Positions 16,741 through 26,992 of a stretch of DNA of 64,000 bases are shown here, in pieces (within the stretch, counting starts at the first letter, position 1; the number at the start of each line of letters is the position of its first letter). The notes under the pieces were generated by a model. That model was given only the letters and a program-made list of their open reading frames with translations, did not search any database and was not told where the DNA came from. This DNA is from DATMNR01 sp963702765. GTDB taxonomy: Bacteria > Chloroflexota > Ktedonobacteria > Ktedonobacterales > Ktedonobacteraceae. The translations under genes were made by a program, and so were the position numbers. Location: contig CAVPEB010000075.1 in assembly GCA_963702765.1 (NCBI GenBank), positions 1-64,000 of the forward strand. Reading direction: 5' to 3'.

Positions 16741-18175
16741 ACTCCTTGTCGTTCCCACTGCTATCTGCGTTATGGAGACCCAGCCTATTGTGCTTGCTCT
16801 TACGTTAGTCGCGGTAGCATTGTTTGGCAGCAGTGCAGTTCTTCCTCTAGGCGAAGGAAGTATTACGCTGCTACTACTTGGCTTGCACTGGTGGGCAAAG
16901 GCTGTTTCCAGCCTCACACAAGGTAGAATTAATACATCGAGAGCGAGGCTTCTTCAGCTTCTCGGCTTATTCCTTGCTGTTGGTCTCACTGTCGTCACAC
17001 ATTTATCGCTGCTGAATAACATCCCAGCTCTTTTCTTCTGTATCATATTGATCATCGGTTTCTGGTACGCTGGTATGGTTCGTGTGCAAACTGGCCCAGA
17101 TGACGAGTATGTTCTCACCTCGTTTAAGATTGGTTTGGGTGTACTACTTGGTGTGCTGGTACTTACGCTGATCAGTTTTGATCCTGTACCACCAGTGCTG
17201 CGCGATGGGCTCACTTATGCATTGCCAACGTTCTTCCTGAGCGGCTTGATCAGTCTTTCGTTCACTCGCATTATGATGATCCGCAAGGAAAGTGCGGGCA
17301 GTGCTCAAAGAGGATTACAAGGTGATCCAACGCAAGGATGGCTACTAATATTGATGCTGGTATGGGTAATAGTCATAGTCTCAACCCTCGCCTTTGAAGC
17401 CTTCGGATTTCAGCCTGTAGTGATAGTAGCATCATTCCTCTGGAGCGGCGTGGGAATAATTGCTAATTTCATTCTTCAATTGCTGTCGCCTCTCTTTCAT
17501 CTTTTCGCTAAGTTTTTCTATCCCGTGACACCGCCGTCAAAAGGTATACCGATTCCTCAGCCTACTCCCAGCGGTGGTAATGCACCTCCTCCCCCATATT
17601 TGGCGGAGATTCTTCTCATCACTCGCCTGATACTCCTGGCAATTTTGCTCGTCCTTCTGTACTTCGTTATACGATTAATTCTACGCAGGTGGCGTATGGC
17701 ACCTGATGACGAGAGTGAGGAGGAGATACGTGAAAGCTTATCCAGGGAATCGATACTGAAGACACGTCGAAAGGAGCAGCGACAACATCAGAAAACAGGT
17801 GATCTCGCCGCGCTCGAACCCCTCGATCCAAACTCTATGCGTGCCCGCTATCGTGAGCTACTTCAGGAACTGGCGTGGAATGGAGAAAAACTGGCTCGAC
17901 GAGCGGACGAAACACCTTCGGAGTACGAGAAGCGACTCTTAGCTCTTCTGAAGAAGGAGCCTTCTGTCGAGGCACAGGGAGATGATATGCCGACTGATCC
18001 TGTTATGCTGGATGAACTGACTTCGGCATATTTGCAGGAACGTTATGGAGAGAAGCATCCCCGTCTTCTGCACGATGCGTATGTACCTGCATGGATACCG
18101 CGTTTTGTGAGGCGACTTGCTGAGAGCATAGGTAGTATGGGTGGTAGGGATGGAACATCGAAGAATACGTCTTGA
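16664..18175 (+). CDS. Multi-pass membrane protein with C-terminal DUF4129-like domain
   Basis: ATG at 16664 is preferred because GGAGGAAAGGAG lies just upstream; an upstream ATG at 16598 would only add residues overlapping DUF58. The protein has about 8 N-terminal and central transmembrane helices. A Pro-rich external segment (PQPTPSGGNAPPPP) leads to one more helix. The cytoplasmic tail has MRARYRELLQELAWNGEK and DETPSEYEKRLLALL, the DUF4129 pattern found at the C-terminus of transglutaminase-like membrane proteins. No transglutaminase Cys-His-Asp core is visible. It is the third member of the MoxR operon, presumably a membrane component of the same system. Confidence 0.78.
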   Translation: MNSSEPSVTKRMGPLGRVRASFDWVELLVVPTAICVMETQPIVLALTLVAVALFGSSAVLPLGEGSITLLLLGLHWWAKAVSSLTQGRINTSRARLLQLLGLFLAVGLTVVTHLSLLNNIPALFFCIILIIGFWYAGMVRVQTGPDDEYVLTSFKIGLGVLLGVLVLTLISFDPVPPVLRDGLTYALPTFFLSGLISLSFTRIMMIRKESAGSAQRGLQGDPTQGWLLILMLVWVIVIVSTLAFEAFGFQPVVIVASFLWSGVGIIANFILQLLSPLFHLFAKFFYPVTPPSKGIPIPQPTPSGGNAPPPPYLAEILLITRLILLAILLVLLYFVIRLILRRWRMAPDDESEEEIRESLSRESILKTRRKEQRQHQKTGDLAALEPLDPNSMRARYRELLQELAWNGEKLARRADETPSEYEKRLLALLKKEPSVEAQGDDMPTDPVMLDELTSAYLQERYGEKHPRLLHDAYVPAWIPRFVRRLAESIGSMGGRDGTSKNTS

Positions 18176-18387
18176 TGGAGAAATCTTGCATAATGAGAGC
18201 GAAAGTTCATAATGACGAACAAGAGAAAACCCTCAACAATACTAGATATCAGCGGACGAATTGGCACAGAACGTGTATTGCAAGGCTGCTCAAAAAGCCA
18301 CTCCAACAAAGCAGGCGTAATCTGCAACTCACTGTGATATAATGCGCTCAATATTCATCCAATAAATTTATATCTATCAGGATATGT

Positions 18388-18639
18388 ATGACTGACCTGA
18401 CAACACAGATAATCATTATAGTTGCGTCCCTACTCGTTGCCCTGGGTATAGGCCTATTATTACGCTACCTGCTAGTACGCCGCCTCAAAAAGACTGTACT
18501 TGATAACTGGCTAATCCAGATATTCGGCTTCCTGATTATCATCCCCCCCATTATCGCAGGTATAATCGTTATATGCTTTCTTCATTGGCATTCAGCCACT
18601 CAAATGCTCTCCTATCTACAATTAGTAGTTACCAGGTGA
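18388..18639 (+). CDS. Two-helix membrane segment, probably the N-terminus of the adjoining MscS channel
   Basis: An 83-residue frame starting at ATG 18388 with AGGA upstream. It encodes two hydrophobic helices (IIIIVASLLVALGIGLLL and FGFLIIIPPIIAGIIVICFL) with a basic loop between (RRLKKTVLDNW). It overlaps the MscS frame by 67 bp in another frame. Restoring one missing base near 18628-18632 would give VVYQVIFNVIQ and join the two into one five-helix MscS-like protein. It could instead be a genuine separate small protein. Confidence 0.5.
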   Translation: MTDLTTQIIIIVASLLVALGIGLLLRYLLVRRLKKTVLDNWLIQIFGFLIIIPPIIAGIIVICFLHWHSATQMLSYLQLVVTR

Positions 18640-19457
18640 TATTCAATGTAATCCAAATCTTGGTCAATTTCATCTGGAATATCGCATTGAGCGTACTTAT
18701 CTTGTTGCTGGCGATAGGCGTTGGACGTACTTTACTGAAGATCGTCACAGTAGGAACTGCAAAAGAGCATATCGGCATTAATATCAGCATCTTACTTGGT
18801 CGCATCCTTTATACAGTAGTTTTATTCATTGCTGTTCTCTTGATACTCGCTATCTGGAATATCCAATTCGGAATACCTGCTGCTGTCATCAGTGTAATCA
18901 CTGTTGGTTTCACTTTTGTTTTGCAAGATCTGCTGAAAAACGTCGTTGCAGGTATCTACATCCTCATAGAGGGACCATTTCATATTGGAGATGTCATTAG
19001 TACGGACGTATACACTGGAAAGGTGGAGGACGTACAGCTTCGCGCCACCAAATTGCGCATAGCAAGCGGAGAACAGGTTATCGTCCCCAACTCAATGCTC
19101 TTCACAGGCATCGTCGTTAATAAAACTATTTATGATGAGAAACGCTCTACCATTGTTATCACATTGCCTCTGGATAAATATGATAAAGATCAAACAGTCG
19201 GATGCATTCTCAAGACTATTAAGGGTGTGACTGGTGTGATGCTTAAGCCAGAACCGACAGTGAATCTGAGCAGCGTTGCAGGTGCCTTTGGTAGCAGTAC
19301 TGGTACAGTGAGTGGCTATACTGGCGAGATTATTACGCTCACCTTGCGCTTCTGGATTCCAGAGGGGGGAGATACTCCAATTACCGAAGCGATGCTTGCT
19401 TTGCGCGAAGCTCTACCTTACGCTGATCTCTCTATACGCGAACCGACAGGACTCTAA
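18573..19457 (+). CDS. Small-conductance mechanosensitive channel, MscS family
   Basis: The 294-residue frame contains three predicted helices. The pore-lining TM3 is followed by the beta-domain, with the family pattern VLQDLLKNVVAGIYILIEGPFHIGDVI and GKVEDVQLRATKLRIASGEQVIVPNSML. MscS channels open on membrane tension to release solutes during osmotic downshock. The ATG at 18573 has no good ribosome-binding site, which supports the idea that the real start is at 18388 with a frameshift between. Its end is 50 bp before nadD. Confidence 0.85.
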   Translation: MLSSLAFSHSNALLSTISSYQVIFNVIQILVNFIWNIALSVLILLLAIGVGRTLLKIVTVGTAKEHIGINISILLGRILYTVVLFIAVLLILAIWNIQFGIPAAVISVITVGFTFVLQDLLKNVVAGIYILIEGPFHIGDVISTDVYTGKVEDVQLRATKLRIASGEQVIVPNSMLFTGIVVNKTIYDEKRSTIVITLPLDKYDKDQTVGCILKTIKGVTGVMLKPEPTVNLSSVAGAFGSSTGTVSGYTGEIITLTLRFWIPEGGDTPITEAMLALREALPYADLSIREPTGL

Positions 19458-19506
19458 TAGAGACCAGATACTGATGAACACTGTTCCTTTTAGGAGGGTT
19501 GAAACG

Positions 19507-20166
19507 TTGAAATATCGTGATGTTTCAGCAAACACGCGGAGAATTGGGGTACTTGGAGGAACGTTCGATCCGGTGCATTATGGTCATCTTGTGATAGCCG
19601 AGGAAGTGTATGCAACCCTTCAATTGACTGAGATGGTCTTTGTACCCGCCGGTCAGCCTCCACACAAAACAAATGTCGAGATTACGCCAGCAGAGCATCG
19701 CTTGAACATGCTCGAACTTGCAATTGCCTCGAATCCGCATTTCACCATCTCGAAGGTCGACCTGAATCGTCCAGGGCCTTCATATACAGTTGATATGCTG
19801 AAAATGTTACGCAAACAGTGGGGAGAGCAAACAGTCATCTATTTTATTATCGGCAGTGACAGCCTTGATGACCTGCTAAGCTGGCATGATCCCTCTGGTA
19901 TTCTTGAGCAATTGACCTATCTTGTGGCAGTCATGCGCCCTGGCTATCTCGAATCCGAGACATACTATGACTCGTTGGAAGCTCGTTTGCCAGGCATTAA
20001 GCAACGATTGCTGGTTGTCGACACGCCACAATTCGATATCTCTGCTACCGATTTACGCAAGCGAGTCGCAGAGGGAAGACCAATAAAATATCAAACTCCC
20101 GAAAGTGTTGAGTCGTACATTGTACAATATGGATTATATAGAACGAAATTAGACGGAAGTGAATAG
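19507..20166 (+). CDS. nadD: Nicotinate-nucleotide adenylyltransferase
   Basis: Forms nicotinic acid adenine dinucleotide from NaMN and ATP in NAD synthesis. The nucleotidyltransferase motif GGTFDPVHYGHL is near the N-terminus, FVPAGQPPHK and SDSLDDLLSWHD follow, and the C-terminal ISATDLR matches the ISSTxIR motif. TTG at 19507 is chosen because AGGAGGG lies about 9 nt upstream; the open frame reaches further back into mscS, and an ATG at 19474 is an alternative. The result is 219 residues, the normal length. nadK at the window start belongs to the same pathway. Confidence 0.92.
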   Translation: MKYRDVSANTRRIGVLGGTFDPVHYGHLVIAEEVYATLQLTEMVFVPAGQPPHKTNVEITPAEHRLNMLELAIASNPHFTISKVDLNRPGPSYTVDMLKMLRKQWGEQTVIYFIIGSDSLDDLLSWHDPSGILEQLTYLVAVMRPGYLESETYYDSLEARLPGIKQRLLVVDTPQFDISATDLRKRVAEGRPIKYQTPESVESYIVQYGLYRTKLDGSE

Positions 20167-20177
20167 GAAGAAATCGT

Positions 20178-20399
20178 ATGGCACCACTACAACTTGACCT
20201 GGGGGATCGATTACGCTTACGCAAGCCGCATCCTTGCGGGAGTTATGATTGGGTGGTAGTACGCCTCGGAGCCGATATTGGCTTACGTTGCGAAAAATGC
20301 GGACGTCGTGTATTATTGCCACGTGCGGAAGTTGAGCGACGCACGAAGCAGGTACTTTCTCAGGCGGTGGATGCGGATACAAGCGCATCTACTGAATGA
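20178..20399 (+). CDS. DUF951 family protein
   Basis: A 73-residue protein that matches DUF951: LDLGDRLRLRKPHPCGSYDWVVVRLGADIGLRC followed in register by EKCGRRVLLPRAEVERR. The Cys residues in HPCG and CEKCG could bind zinc. Function is unknown; the family is widespread in Firmicutes and Chloroflexota. It follows nadD by 11 bp with an AGGA site and is surely in the same operon. Confidence 0.85.
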   Translation: MAPLQLDLGDRLRLRKPHPCGSYDWVVVRLGADIGLRCEKCGRRVLLPRAEVERRTKQVLSQAVDADTSASTE

Positions 20400-20472
20400 C
20401 TGTGTAAAACATGGTAACAAAATCCTTTCAATATGCGGGATCAGTGAGGGTTATACACGAGGAGATTGTGTA

Positions 20473-21883
20473 ATGAGTACAGCCGCTCCACAAAGAGGGT
20501 TTCAATCGCTCTTCAAGAACAGGAATTTCTTGCTCTTGTGGCTGGCACAATTAATCTCCATGACGATCCTCAACGCCTCTAACTACGCGATCATTGTACT
20601 GATTGAAGAAATAACAGGCTCAACCACGCTTATAGCGCTTGCTATTATCTCTTTTAGTATTCCCGCCGTGATCATAGGCGCTCCAGCAGGTGTATTCGTA
20701 GATCATAGAAACAAGCGCCGCGTTCTGTTCTATAGCAATATTCTTCGAGCAATTGCCACGTTCGGCTTCGTGATTTCTCTCCTGATCAATCGCAACGAAC
20801 TGATTACCATATTTTTGCTCACATTCCTGATATCGAGCATTGGCCAGTTTTTTACCCCGGCAGAAGGAGCCTCTATTCCCTTGCTTGTCGGCGAGGAAGA
20901 ATTAACCTCGGCGCTCTCGCTCTTCAATATCACATTCATGCTGTCGCAAGCCATTGGCTTCATTGTCTTAGCTCCGATCATTCTTAGCTTATTACCTTCT
21001 TTTACAATCGGCAAAATCTCCATCTTTCCAGCCGAAGTGCTGTACACGATGATTGCTGTTTTGTATCTGGTAAGTGCTTTACTCATTGCGCTCATACCTT
21101 CCAAAGCCTTTGCAGAGAGGAAGCGAGAACGGGATGAGCAAGCAGACACAAATGCTATTGGCGCATTACAAAATGTTTGGAATGAGGTACGTGAAGGCTG
21201 GTCTTTTATTCGTCACAATAACCAACTTTTTTTGGCAGTTGTACAGCTCTCGTTTGCGGGTGTGCTTCTACTGGTGGTCGGTGAGTTGGCAACACCGCTC
21301 GTTACAAGGTTATTCAATCTTCCGGCCAGCTTGATGGCGATTGTATTCGCACCCGCAGGAGTCGGCCTGGTCGTTGGTTCGGTCATAATGCCGCGCATTC
21401 TCCAGCGCATAAGCAAGGAGCGAGCTATTTTTATTGGCAGCCTGGTACATAGCAGTCACAATCGCACTGTTACCACTCTCTACCCTCCTTGCCCATTATT
21501 TGGAAAAACAAGGAATAAGCTCTAAGCCCATTTTTTTTGGCGCAGTCCCTTTACTCATGTTCATTGCGGGGATAGCAATTGATTTCATTAATATCCCAGC
21601 ACAAACTGCTATACAGGAATCTACACCCGAATGGATCAAGGGACGAGTTCTGGCCTTACAACTCATGCTTTACAATGCTTTCTCCATACCCATTCTGCTT
21701 TTCATTGGAGCCATTGCCGATGCATTTGGTATCGACAAGGTAATCTATCTACTTTCTATTTCTATTCTTTGTTTCGGATTTTGGGGCAGGTTTTATGAAC
21801 GCAGGCATAGAGGTAAAGGTCCAAAGGGCGACATGCTTGAAGAGAAAGCCAGGTTATCCGAACCTGAACATGTGAAGAGTTAG
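20473..21883 (+). pseudogene. Major facilitator superfamily transporter, frameshifted near 21430
   Basis: ATG at 20473 with GAGGAG upstream begins SLFKNRNFLLLWLAQLISMT, the usual N-terminus of MFS drug-exporter-like proteins (DUF894/MFS_3 type). Helices continue through GEVREGWSFIRHN-type central loop and MPRILQRISKERAI. The frame then shifts: dropping one T from the T5 run at 21428-21432 gives ERAILLAAWYIAVTIALLPL, continuing through further helices (LLMFIAGIAIDFINIPAQTAIQ) to the stop at 21883. Repaired, it is about 470 residues with 12 helices. The substrate is unknown. It follows nadD-DUF951 by 73 bp. Confidence 0.82.
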
Positions 21884-21914
21884 ATAAGCAGGAATATCCT
21901 GACGTGAGGACTAG

Positions 21915-22733
21915 ATGGATGCCACCCAATCAGCACAGATGAACCAATACTGGCCCTGGCTTATCATTGCTGGAGTCGTGCTGCTGTTCCTGCTACTGCG
22001 CCTGACGCGCAAAGGATTGCGCAGGCGTGTTGACGAGATCGGCTATCGGCTTAGAGGCGAACGGGGCTTGATGATCTGGTTCTGGCTGAATGCTCCTGGA
22101 GTGATGCTGCATGAATTGAGTCACGCGTTTGTAGTGCTACTTTTCTATCCCTTTGGCTTTCGAGTCACCAGCATTACACTCTTTCGCGTCCAACCTAGAG
22201 TACAGGCTAGAAATAGCGGTCGGGGCATGAAAACTAGCGGTAAACAATCACTCCAACTCGGTGAAGTACAATACACTCGACCGCAGGGCCACCTGGTAAC
22301 GTACATTGGAGATGGGCTGAGCGGAATTGCGCCACTCTTTGGTGGCATTGCCATGTTCATTGTACTCTACTGGTTAGCTACTGGCTACAATCTCTGGGAT
22401 TATGTGAATAACCAGCACGCCATACTGCGCCCAAACTGGCCATGGTGGACATTAGTGTTTGTACCTTATTTGATCTTGACGGTCACCTCTGAACTCTGGC
22501 CTAGTAGCGCGGATTGGCGAGGAGCGCGCTGGTTCGTTATCGGTCTGCTGCTTTTCACAATTGTGGTAATAGCCTTATTCTGGCTTACCGGGCATCTCGT
22601 TTTTAATCAAGCTTTACTCCAGAGTACTTCTTCAATCGCTCGATATATTGATTTCGCCCTTCTCGTACTGGTTGGGTTAGATCTCGTCTTCCTGGCAGTT
22701 GCCGAGCTAATCGTCCAGATTTTGCGCAGGTAG
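21915..22733 (+). CDS. Membrane protein with HELSH metallopeptidase-like motif
   Basis: A 272-residue protein with an N-terminal helix (LIIAGVVLLFLLLRL), a basic loop, then LMIWFWLNAPGVMLHELSHAFVVLLFYPFG. The HExxH-type HELSH in a hydrophobic helix is the zinc-binding signature of M50-like site-2 proteases. Further helices follow (SGIAPLFGGIAMFIVLYWL, FVPYLILTV, FVIGLLLFTIVVIALFWL). The third metal ligand is not clear, so catalytic activity is uncertain. It is 31 bp after the MFS gene and probably co-transcribed. Confidence 0.6.
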   Translation: MDATQSAQMNQYWPWLIIAGVVLLFLLLRLTRKGLRRRVDEIGYRLRGERGLMIWFWLNAPGVMLHELSHAFVVLLFYPFGFRVTSITLFRVQPRVQARNSGRGMKTSGKQSLQLGEVQYTRPQGHLVTYIGDGLSGIAPLFGGIAMFIVLYWLATGYNLWDYVNNQHAILRPNWPWWTLVFVPYLILTVTSELWPSSADWRGARWFVIGLLLFTIVVIALFWLTGHLVFNQALLQSTSSIARYIDFALLVLVGLDLVFLAVAELIVQILRR

Positions 22734-22804
22734 TGAATATTACTCTCCTTTAACCATACCATGTTTTTCCCTCGTGTATATCAGAGCCACAAACGCTTTG
22801 TGTT

Positions 22805-24647
22805 GTGTATGTGATAGCCCCGTGTATGTATCGTGATACAATCGTGAACCTTGTAGCATATGCTATTGATGAGGTGATGTACCTGATTCAAAAGCAGCAA
22901 TATGAAAGGGGGCACTCCTTGCAATCGATAGATTTCGCAACCATGTTGCAAGAGCTAGCAAAGCCCGAAGCATTCCTGGATGTAACATTAGGAGACGAGC
23001 TTGAACATGAATCGGGAGACAAAGATAGGCTAATTAGGGTCATTCAGACTCATGCCTCAGCAGTTGTGCTTGCAGGTGAGCGAGCCTATAAGTTGAAGAA
23101 ACCCAAGAATCTTGGCTTTCTGGATTACTCGACACCTATCCTGCGCCGTCATTTCTGCATGCAGGAGGCGATTCTCAATAGACGTCTTGCGCCGAACGTG
23201 TATCTTGGTGTGGCGCCTGTCCTGTTATTCCCTGAGAACCGCTTTCGTTTCGGTCCGACCTTTTCGCCAGATGTTGTTCCCTGGCCAGGTACTAGTCTTA
23301 ATGGTGGATGTGTGGTGGACTACGCCGTGGTGATGGTACGCCTTCCTGAAGCATCCACACTGGAGTATCGCGTGCATAGTGGAACTGCCGACTCTGGGTT
23401 GTTGGCAGATGTAGCACGCCTCATAGCGGCCTTTCATGCCACCTCCCATACCAATGAAGAAATTGCTAGTTTTGGAGAACTAGAGGTTATTCGGGCTAAC
23501 TGTGAAGAGAACTTTATGCAGATGCGGCCCTACATCGGACGGACGATTGATGCTGCCACATATGAAAGCATAGTCGCATATGTCCATCACTTTCTGGAGG
23601 GACGTGCAGCTCTCTTTGCCACCCGCGTACGCGAAGGGCGTATCCGCGATTGTCATGGTGATTTGCGGCTGCAACAGATACATGTGCTCGACAATGAGAA
23701 CAGGCTGGTTATCCTGGACTGCATTGAGTTCAACGAGCGTTTTCGCTACAGTGATGTGGCAAGTGAGATTGCTTTCCTGGCGATGGAATTGGAGGCAGCT
23801 AATCGTGCAGACCTGGCACACGCATTCGTGGATGCTTATATAAAAGAGACTGGCGATGAAACTACTCGAGAGTTACTGCCATTCTACATCTGTTATCGTG
23901 CCTGTGTGCGTGGGAAAGTGATCTCCTTTCAACTTGATGAGCCGGAGGTTCCTGCCAGCCAGCGCGCGACTGCTCAACAAGAAGCCAGGGCATTGTTCGA
24001 TCTGGCAGCGACCCATGCTTATGGCTCTACTAAACCCATGCTGTTGATGGTTGGTGGAATGATGGGTACAGGCAAAAGTACTCTGACGCTCGCACTCCGA
24101 AACGAACTGGGTTGGGCTCATTTTTCATCGGATGAAATACGCAAGCAGCTGGCACACATTGATCCTGCGCTCCCGAATACTGACGATTTCGGACAAGGGT
24201 TGTACGATCCTGACAGAACTGCATGTACTTATGAGGCTTTGCTAGTTGATGCCGAAGCCACACTTGCGCGAGGTCGTTCGGTGTTATTGGATGCCTCGTT
24301 CGCACGACAGATCTATCGGCAAAAGGCTGCTCCAGCTTGCAGCTACACATGGAGCCTCTTGTCTTTTCGTGGAATGTGTCTGTCCGCGCGATGTGGCGCT
24401 GGCTCGCTTAGCTGATCGCTGGCAGGATCGTGTGGATGGAAATAAGCAACAGATCAAAGTAGCATCGCGTGCTTCGGACGGTCGCCCTAATCTATACGAT
24501 GCCCAATTTGCCGCGTGGGAAACCGTTGGTATTGAAGAAGAACGGCAAATACCACATCTCGTCGTTATGACGACGCACTCGTTATCGGTTACTGTCGAGC
24601 AGGTGCTAACTGAACTGCATATTCCGCATATGGCTTATCGGCTGTAA
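22805..24647 (+). pseudogene. APH-like domain / P-loop kinase bifunctional protein, frameshifted near 24320
   Basis: The N-terminal half resembles the aminoglycoside phosphotransferase fold: VVLAGERAYKLKKPKNLGFLD, then HGDLRLQQIHVLD with the catalytic HGD and ILDCIEF. The C-terminal half is a P-loop kinase of the gluconate/zeta-toxin type with GGMMGTGKSTLTLAL and FSSDEIRK. After LLDASFARQIYR the frame breaks; removing one A from the A4 run at 24321-24324 restores QRLLQLAATHGASCLFVEC, DVALARLADRWQD and a stop at 24647. This two-domain arrangement is a known but poorly characterised family. The exact start is uncertain (GTG 22805, ATG 22877 or ATG 22946). Confidence 0.78.
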
Positions 24648-24907
24648 TCAACCACAGGTACCCAGACACCGGACACACCTCTCGTTTCTCCTCTGAACAA
24701 AATGTGACGGCCTTGTAAGATGAAACGGCGCAACCGTGATGTTTCTGTGAGAAAAATACACTACTCTGCATATAGAGAACTTATAGGATACAAACTAAAG
24801 CGCTGTTTAAACTGTTTTCTAGCAGCCATTCATCTCTGCCAGTACTGACATCATAAGAGACATTTGACTGGAAAAGTGACCGACCATCGTAGGATTGGAA
24901 GTGACGT

Positions 24908-26887
24908 ATGGACACTAATCCAAATCAAGCACCAGAAGAGCCAGAAGAAGAGTCACAGGAAAAGTCATCACCACGACCAAAGTGGACGAGATTTCTTCCC
25001 TGGATCCTCTTGATCGTCTTTTTCGTGGCGGCATGGTTTCTGCCCTCGCTTCTGGGTCAGGGCGGAACACAAAACACTGAAACGGTCAGTTACACTACCT
25101 TCATTGAGCAGGTAAATGCCAATAACGTTAAGTCGGTGACCATCACCGATTATACTGTCACAGGAGTCTTCAATTCGCCTGTGCCCTCGGCAGATGGGAC
25201 TACGAAGTCAACCCAGTTCACGACTACTGTGCCCCAGTTCGGCAATGACGACCTCATTGCTCTCTTGCAGAAGCATAACGTGGCCATTACGGTGCAACCT
25301 TCCAGCAGTGGAGGCGCAGATTTCTTGTTGAATATCCTGTTCTTTGTCGGACCACTACTTCTGTTGATCTTACTCTTCTGGTGGATGAGTCGGCGCATGA
25401 CGAGAACTCAAAGCGGCCTCTTCTCGTTTGGTAAGAGTAAGGCGCGGCTCTACATGGGCGGAAAGACTCAGACGACCTTCGCTGATGTGGCAGGCGTTGA
25501 AGAGGCAAAAGCCGAACTGGTCGAAATTGTGGAATTTCTCAAAGATCCCACACGCTTCCAGCAGCTCGGAGGTAAAATTCCCAGAGGCATTCTGCTCGTT
25601 GGCCCTCCTGGGGCAGGTAAAACGCTGCTGGCCAAAGCCGTCGCTGGCGAAGCCAACGTCCCATTTTTCTCCATGTCCGCTTCCGAGTTCGTCGAGATGT
25701 TCGTTGGCGTAGGTGCCAGTCGGGTTCGTGATCTCTTTGCAACTGCTAAGAAAAGCGCTCCTTGCATCATCTTCGTCGATGAGCTTGATGCGGTTGGACG
25801 CGAACGTGGGGCAGGTCTTGGAGGTGGCAACGATGAGCGCGAACAAACGCTAAACCAGGTCCTTGTTGAAATGGATGGGTTCGACCCGCACGAGGCCATC
25901 ATTGTGCTGGCAGCTACCAACCGCCCGGACGTACTCGATTCCGCGCTGCTACGCCCAGGTCGCTTCGACCGCCAGATCGTGGTGGATCGACCGGATCGCG
26001 CTGGTCGCGAGGCTATTCTGCGCGTGCATACACGCCTCGTGCCACTTGCTCCTGATGTGCAGTTGAATGTCATTGCAGCTTCAACCGTTGGCATGGTGGG
26101 CGCCGACCTGGCTAACCTGGTAAACGAGGCAGCCTTGATCGCTGCGCGACACAACCTCACGCAGGTAACGCAGACTTGCCTTGAGGAAGCGCTGGATCGC
26201 ATCATGATGGGTGCTGAGCGCCCGCTTGTCCTCAGCGAAGAGGAGCGGCGGGTAATCGCCTATCATGAGAGCGGCCATACCCTGGTGGCGATGCTGACGC
26301 CTGAAGCCGATCCCGTGCATAAGGTGACGATTGTGCCACGCGGGCAGGCGCTTGGAGCAACACAGATGATGCCGATTGACGACCGTCACAATTATCCACG
26401 TAACTACTTGCTGGCACGACTGGCTGTGGGTCTGGGCGGGCGCGCAGCTGAGGAATTGGAGATCGGTGAGATCACGACAGGGGCCGAGAATGATCTACAG
26501 GAAGTGACGGAACTAGCGCGCGAAATGGTGACTCGTTGGGGTATGAGTTCTCGCATTGGCACTGTCTTCCTGGGAGGCGAACAAGAGGTGTTCCTGGGTC
26601 GCGAAGTCGGACTGCGTGAGAGGCAGAGCTACTCCGAACACACTGCTACACTGATTGACGAGGAAGTGCAACAGTTGATTGCTGAACGCTATCAATATGC
26701 AGAACACCTACTCTCAGAACACCAGGAAGAACTGGAACGTGTAGCACATGCGTTACTGGAACGGGAATCCCTGGATGAGCAGCAGCTCAAGCAACTAATC
26801 AAAGGCATGCAAAACACTGCGGATGTGGAGAGTGAAAGCAACACCACTAACAACAGCCTTGTAGCAATTGCCGCCAATGGAGGCTAG
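24908..26887 (+). CDS. ftsH: ATP-dependent zinc metalloprotease FtsH
   Basis: Membrane-anchored AAA+ protease degrading misfolded membrane and regulatory proteins. Of 659 residues, an acidic N-terminus precedes TM1 (FLPWILLIVFFVAAWFL). A periplasmic domain and TM2 (about 135-158) follow. Walker A GPPGAGKT is at 232-239, Walker B IIFVDELDAVG, then the second region of homology LLRPGRFDRQ. The zinc site is HESGH at 453-457, with Ser in place of the usual Ala. All key residues are present. Start ATG at 24908. A strong hairpin lies 35 bp after the stop. The gene is alone on this strand here. Confidence 0.96.
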   Translation: MDTNPNQAPEEPEEESQEKSSPRPKWTRFLPWILLIVFFVAAWFLPSLLGQGGTQNTETVSYTTFIEQVNANNVKSVTITDYTVTGVFNSPVPSADGTTKSTQFTTTVPQFGNDDLIALLQKHNVAITVQPSSSGGADFLLNILFFVGPLLLLILLFWWMSRRMTRTQSGLFSFGKSKARLYMGGKTQTTFADVAGVEEAKAELVEIVEFLKDPTRFQQLGGKIPRGILLVGPPGAGKTLLAKAVAGEANVPFFSMSASEFVEMFVGVGASRVRDLFATAKKSAPCIIFVDELDAVGRERGAGLGGGNDEREQTLNQVLVEMDGFDPHEAIIVLAATNRPDVLDSALLRPGRFDRQIVVDRPDRAGREAILRVHTRLVPLAPDVQLNVIAASTVGMVGADLANLVNEAALIAARHNLTQVTQTCLEEALDRIMMGAERPLVLSEEERRVIAYHESGHTLVAMLTPEADPVHKVTIVPRGQALGATQMMPIDDRHNYPRNYLLARLAVGLGGRAAEELEIGEITTGAENDLQEVTELAREMVTRWGMSSRIGTVFLGGEQEVFLGREVGLRERQSYSEHTATLIDEEVQQLIAERYQYAEHLLSEHQEELERVAHALLERESLDEQQLKQLIKGMQNTADVESESNTTNNSLVAIAANGG

Positions 26888-26922
26888 AAGACAGGCATCT
26901 TGAAATTGCGAGACGTTATATA

Positions 26923-26952
26923 GAGACCCAATCTTAGTACTGATTGGGTCTC
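26923..26952 (+). terminator. Terminator-like hairpin after ftsH
   Basis: GAGACCCAATC (26923-26933) and GATTGGGTCTC (26942-26952) form an 11-bp perfect stem with an 8-nt loop, followed by a T/C-rich stretch. It lies 35 bp past the ftsH stop. Confidence 0.6.
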
Positions 26953-26992
26953 ATCCATTTCTCCTTTTTCATACAGTTATCCACTGTGTGTT

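Noticed and set aside
25468..26205. 245-codon frame antisense to ftsH
   Set aside because: Lies wholly inside the conserved AAA+ domain of ftsH; its composition is that of a reverse-frame shadow.
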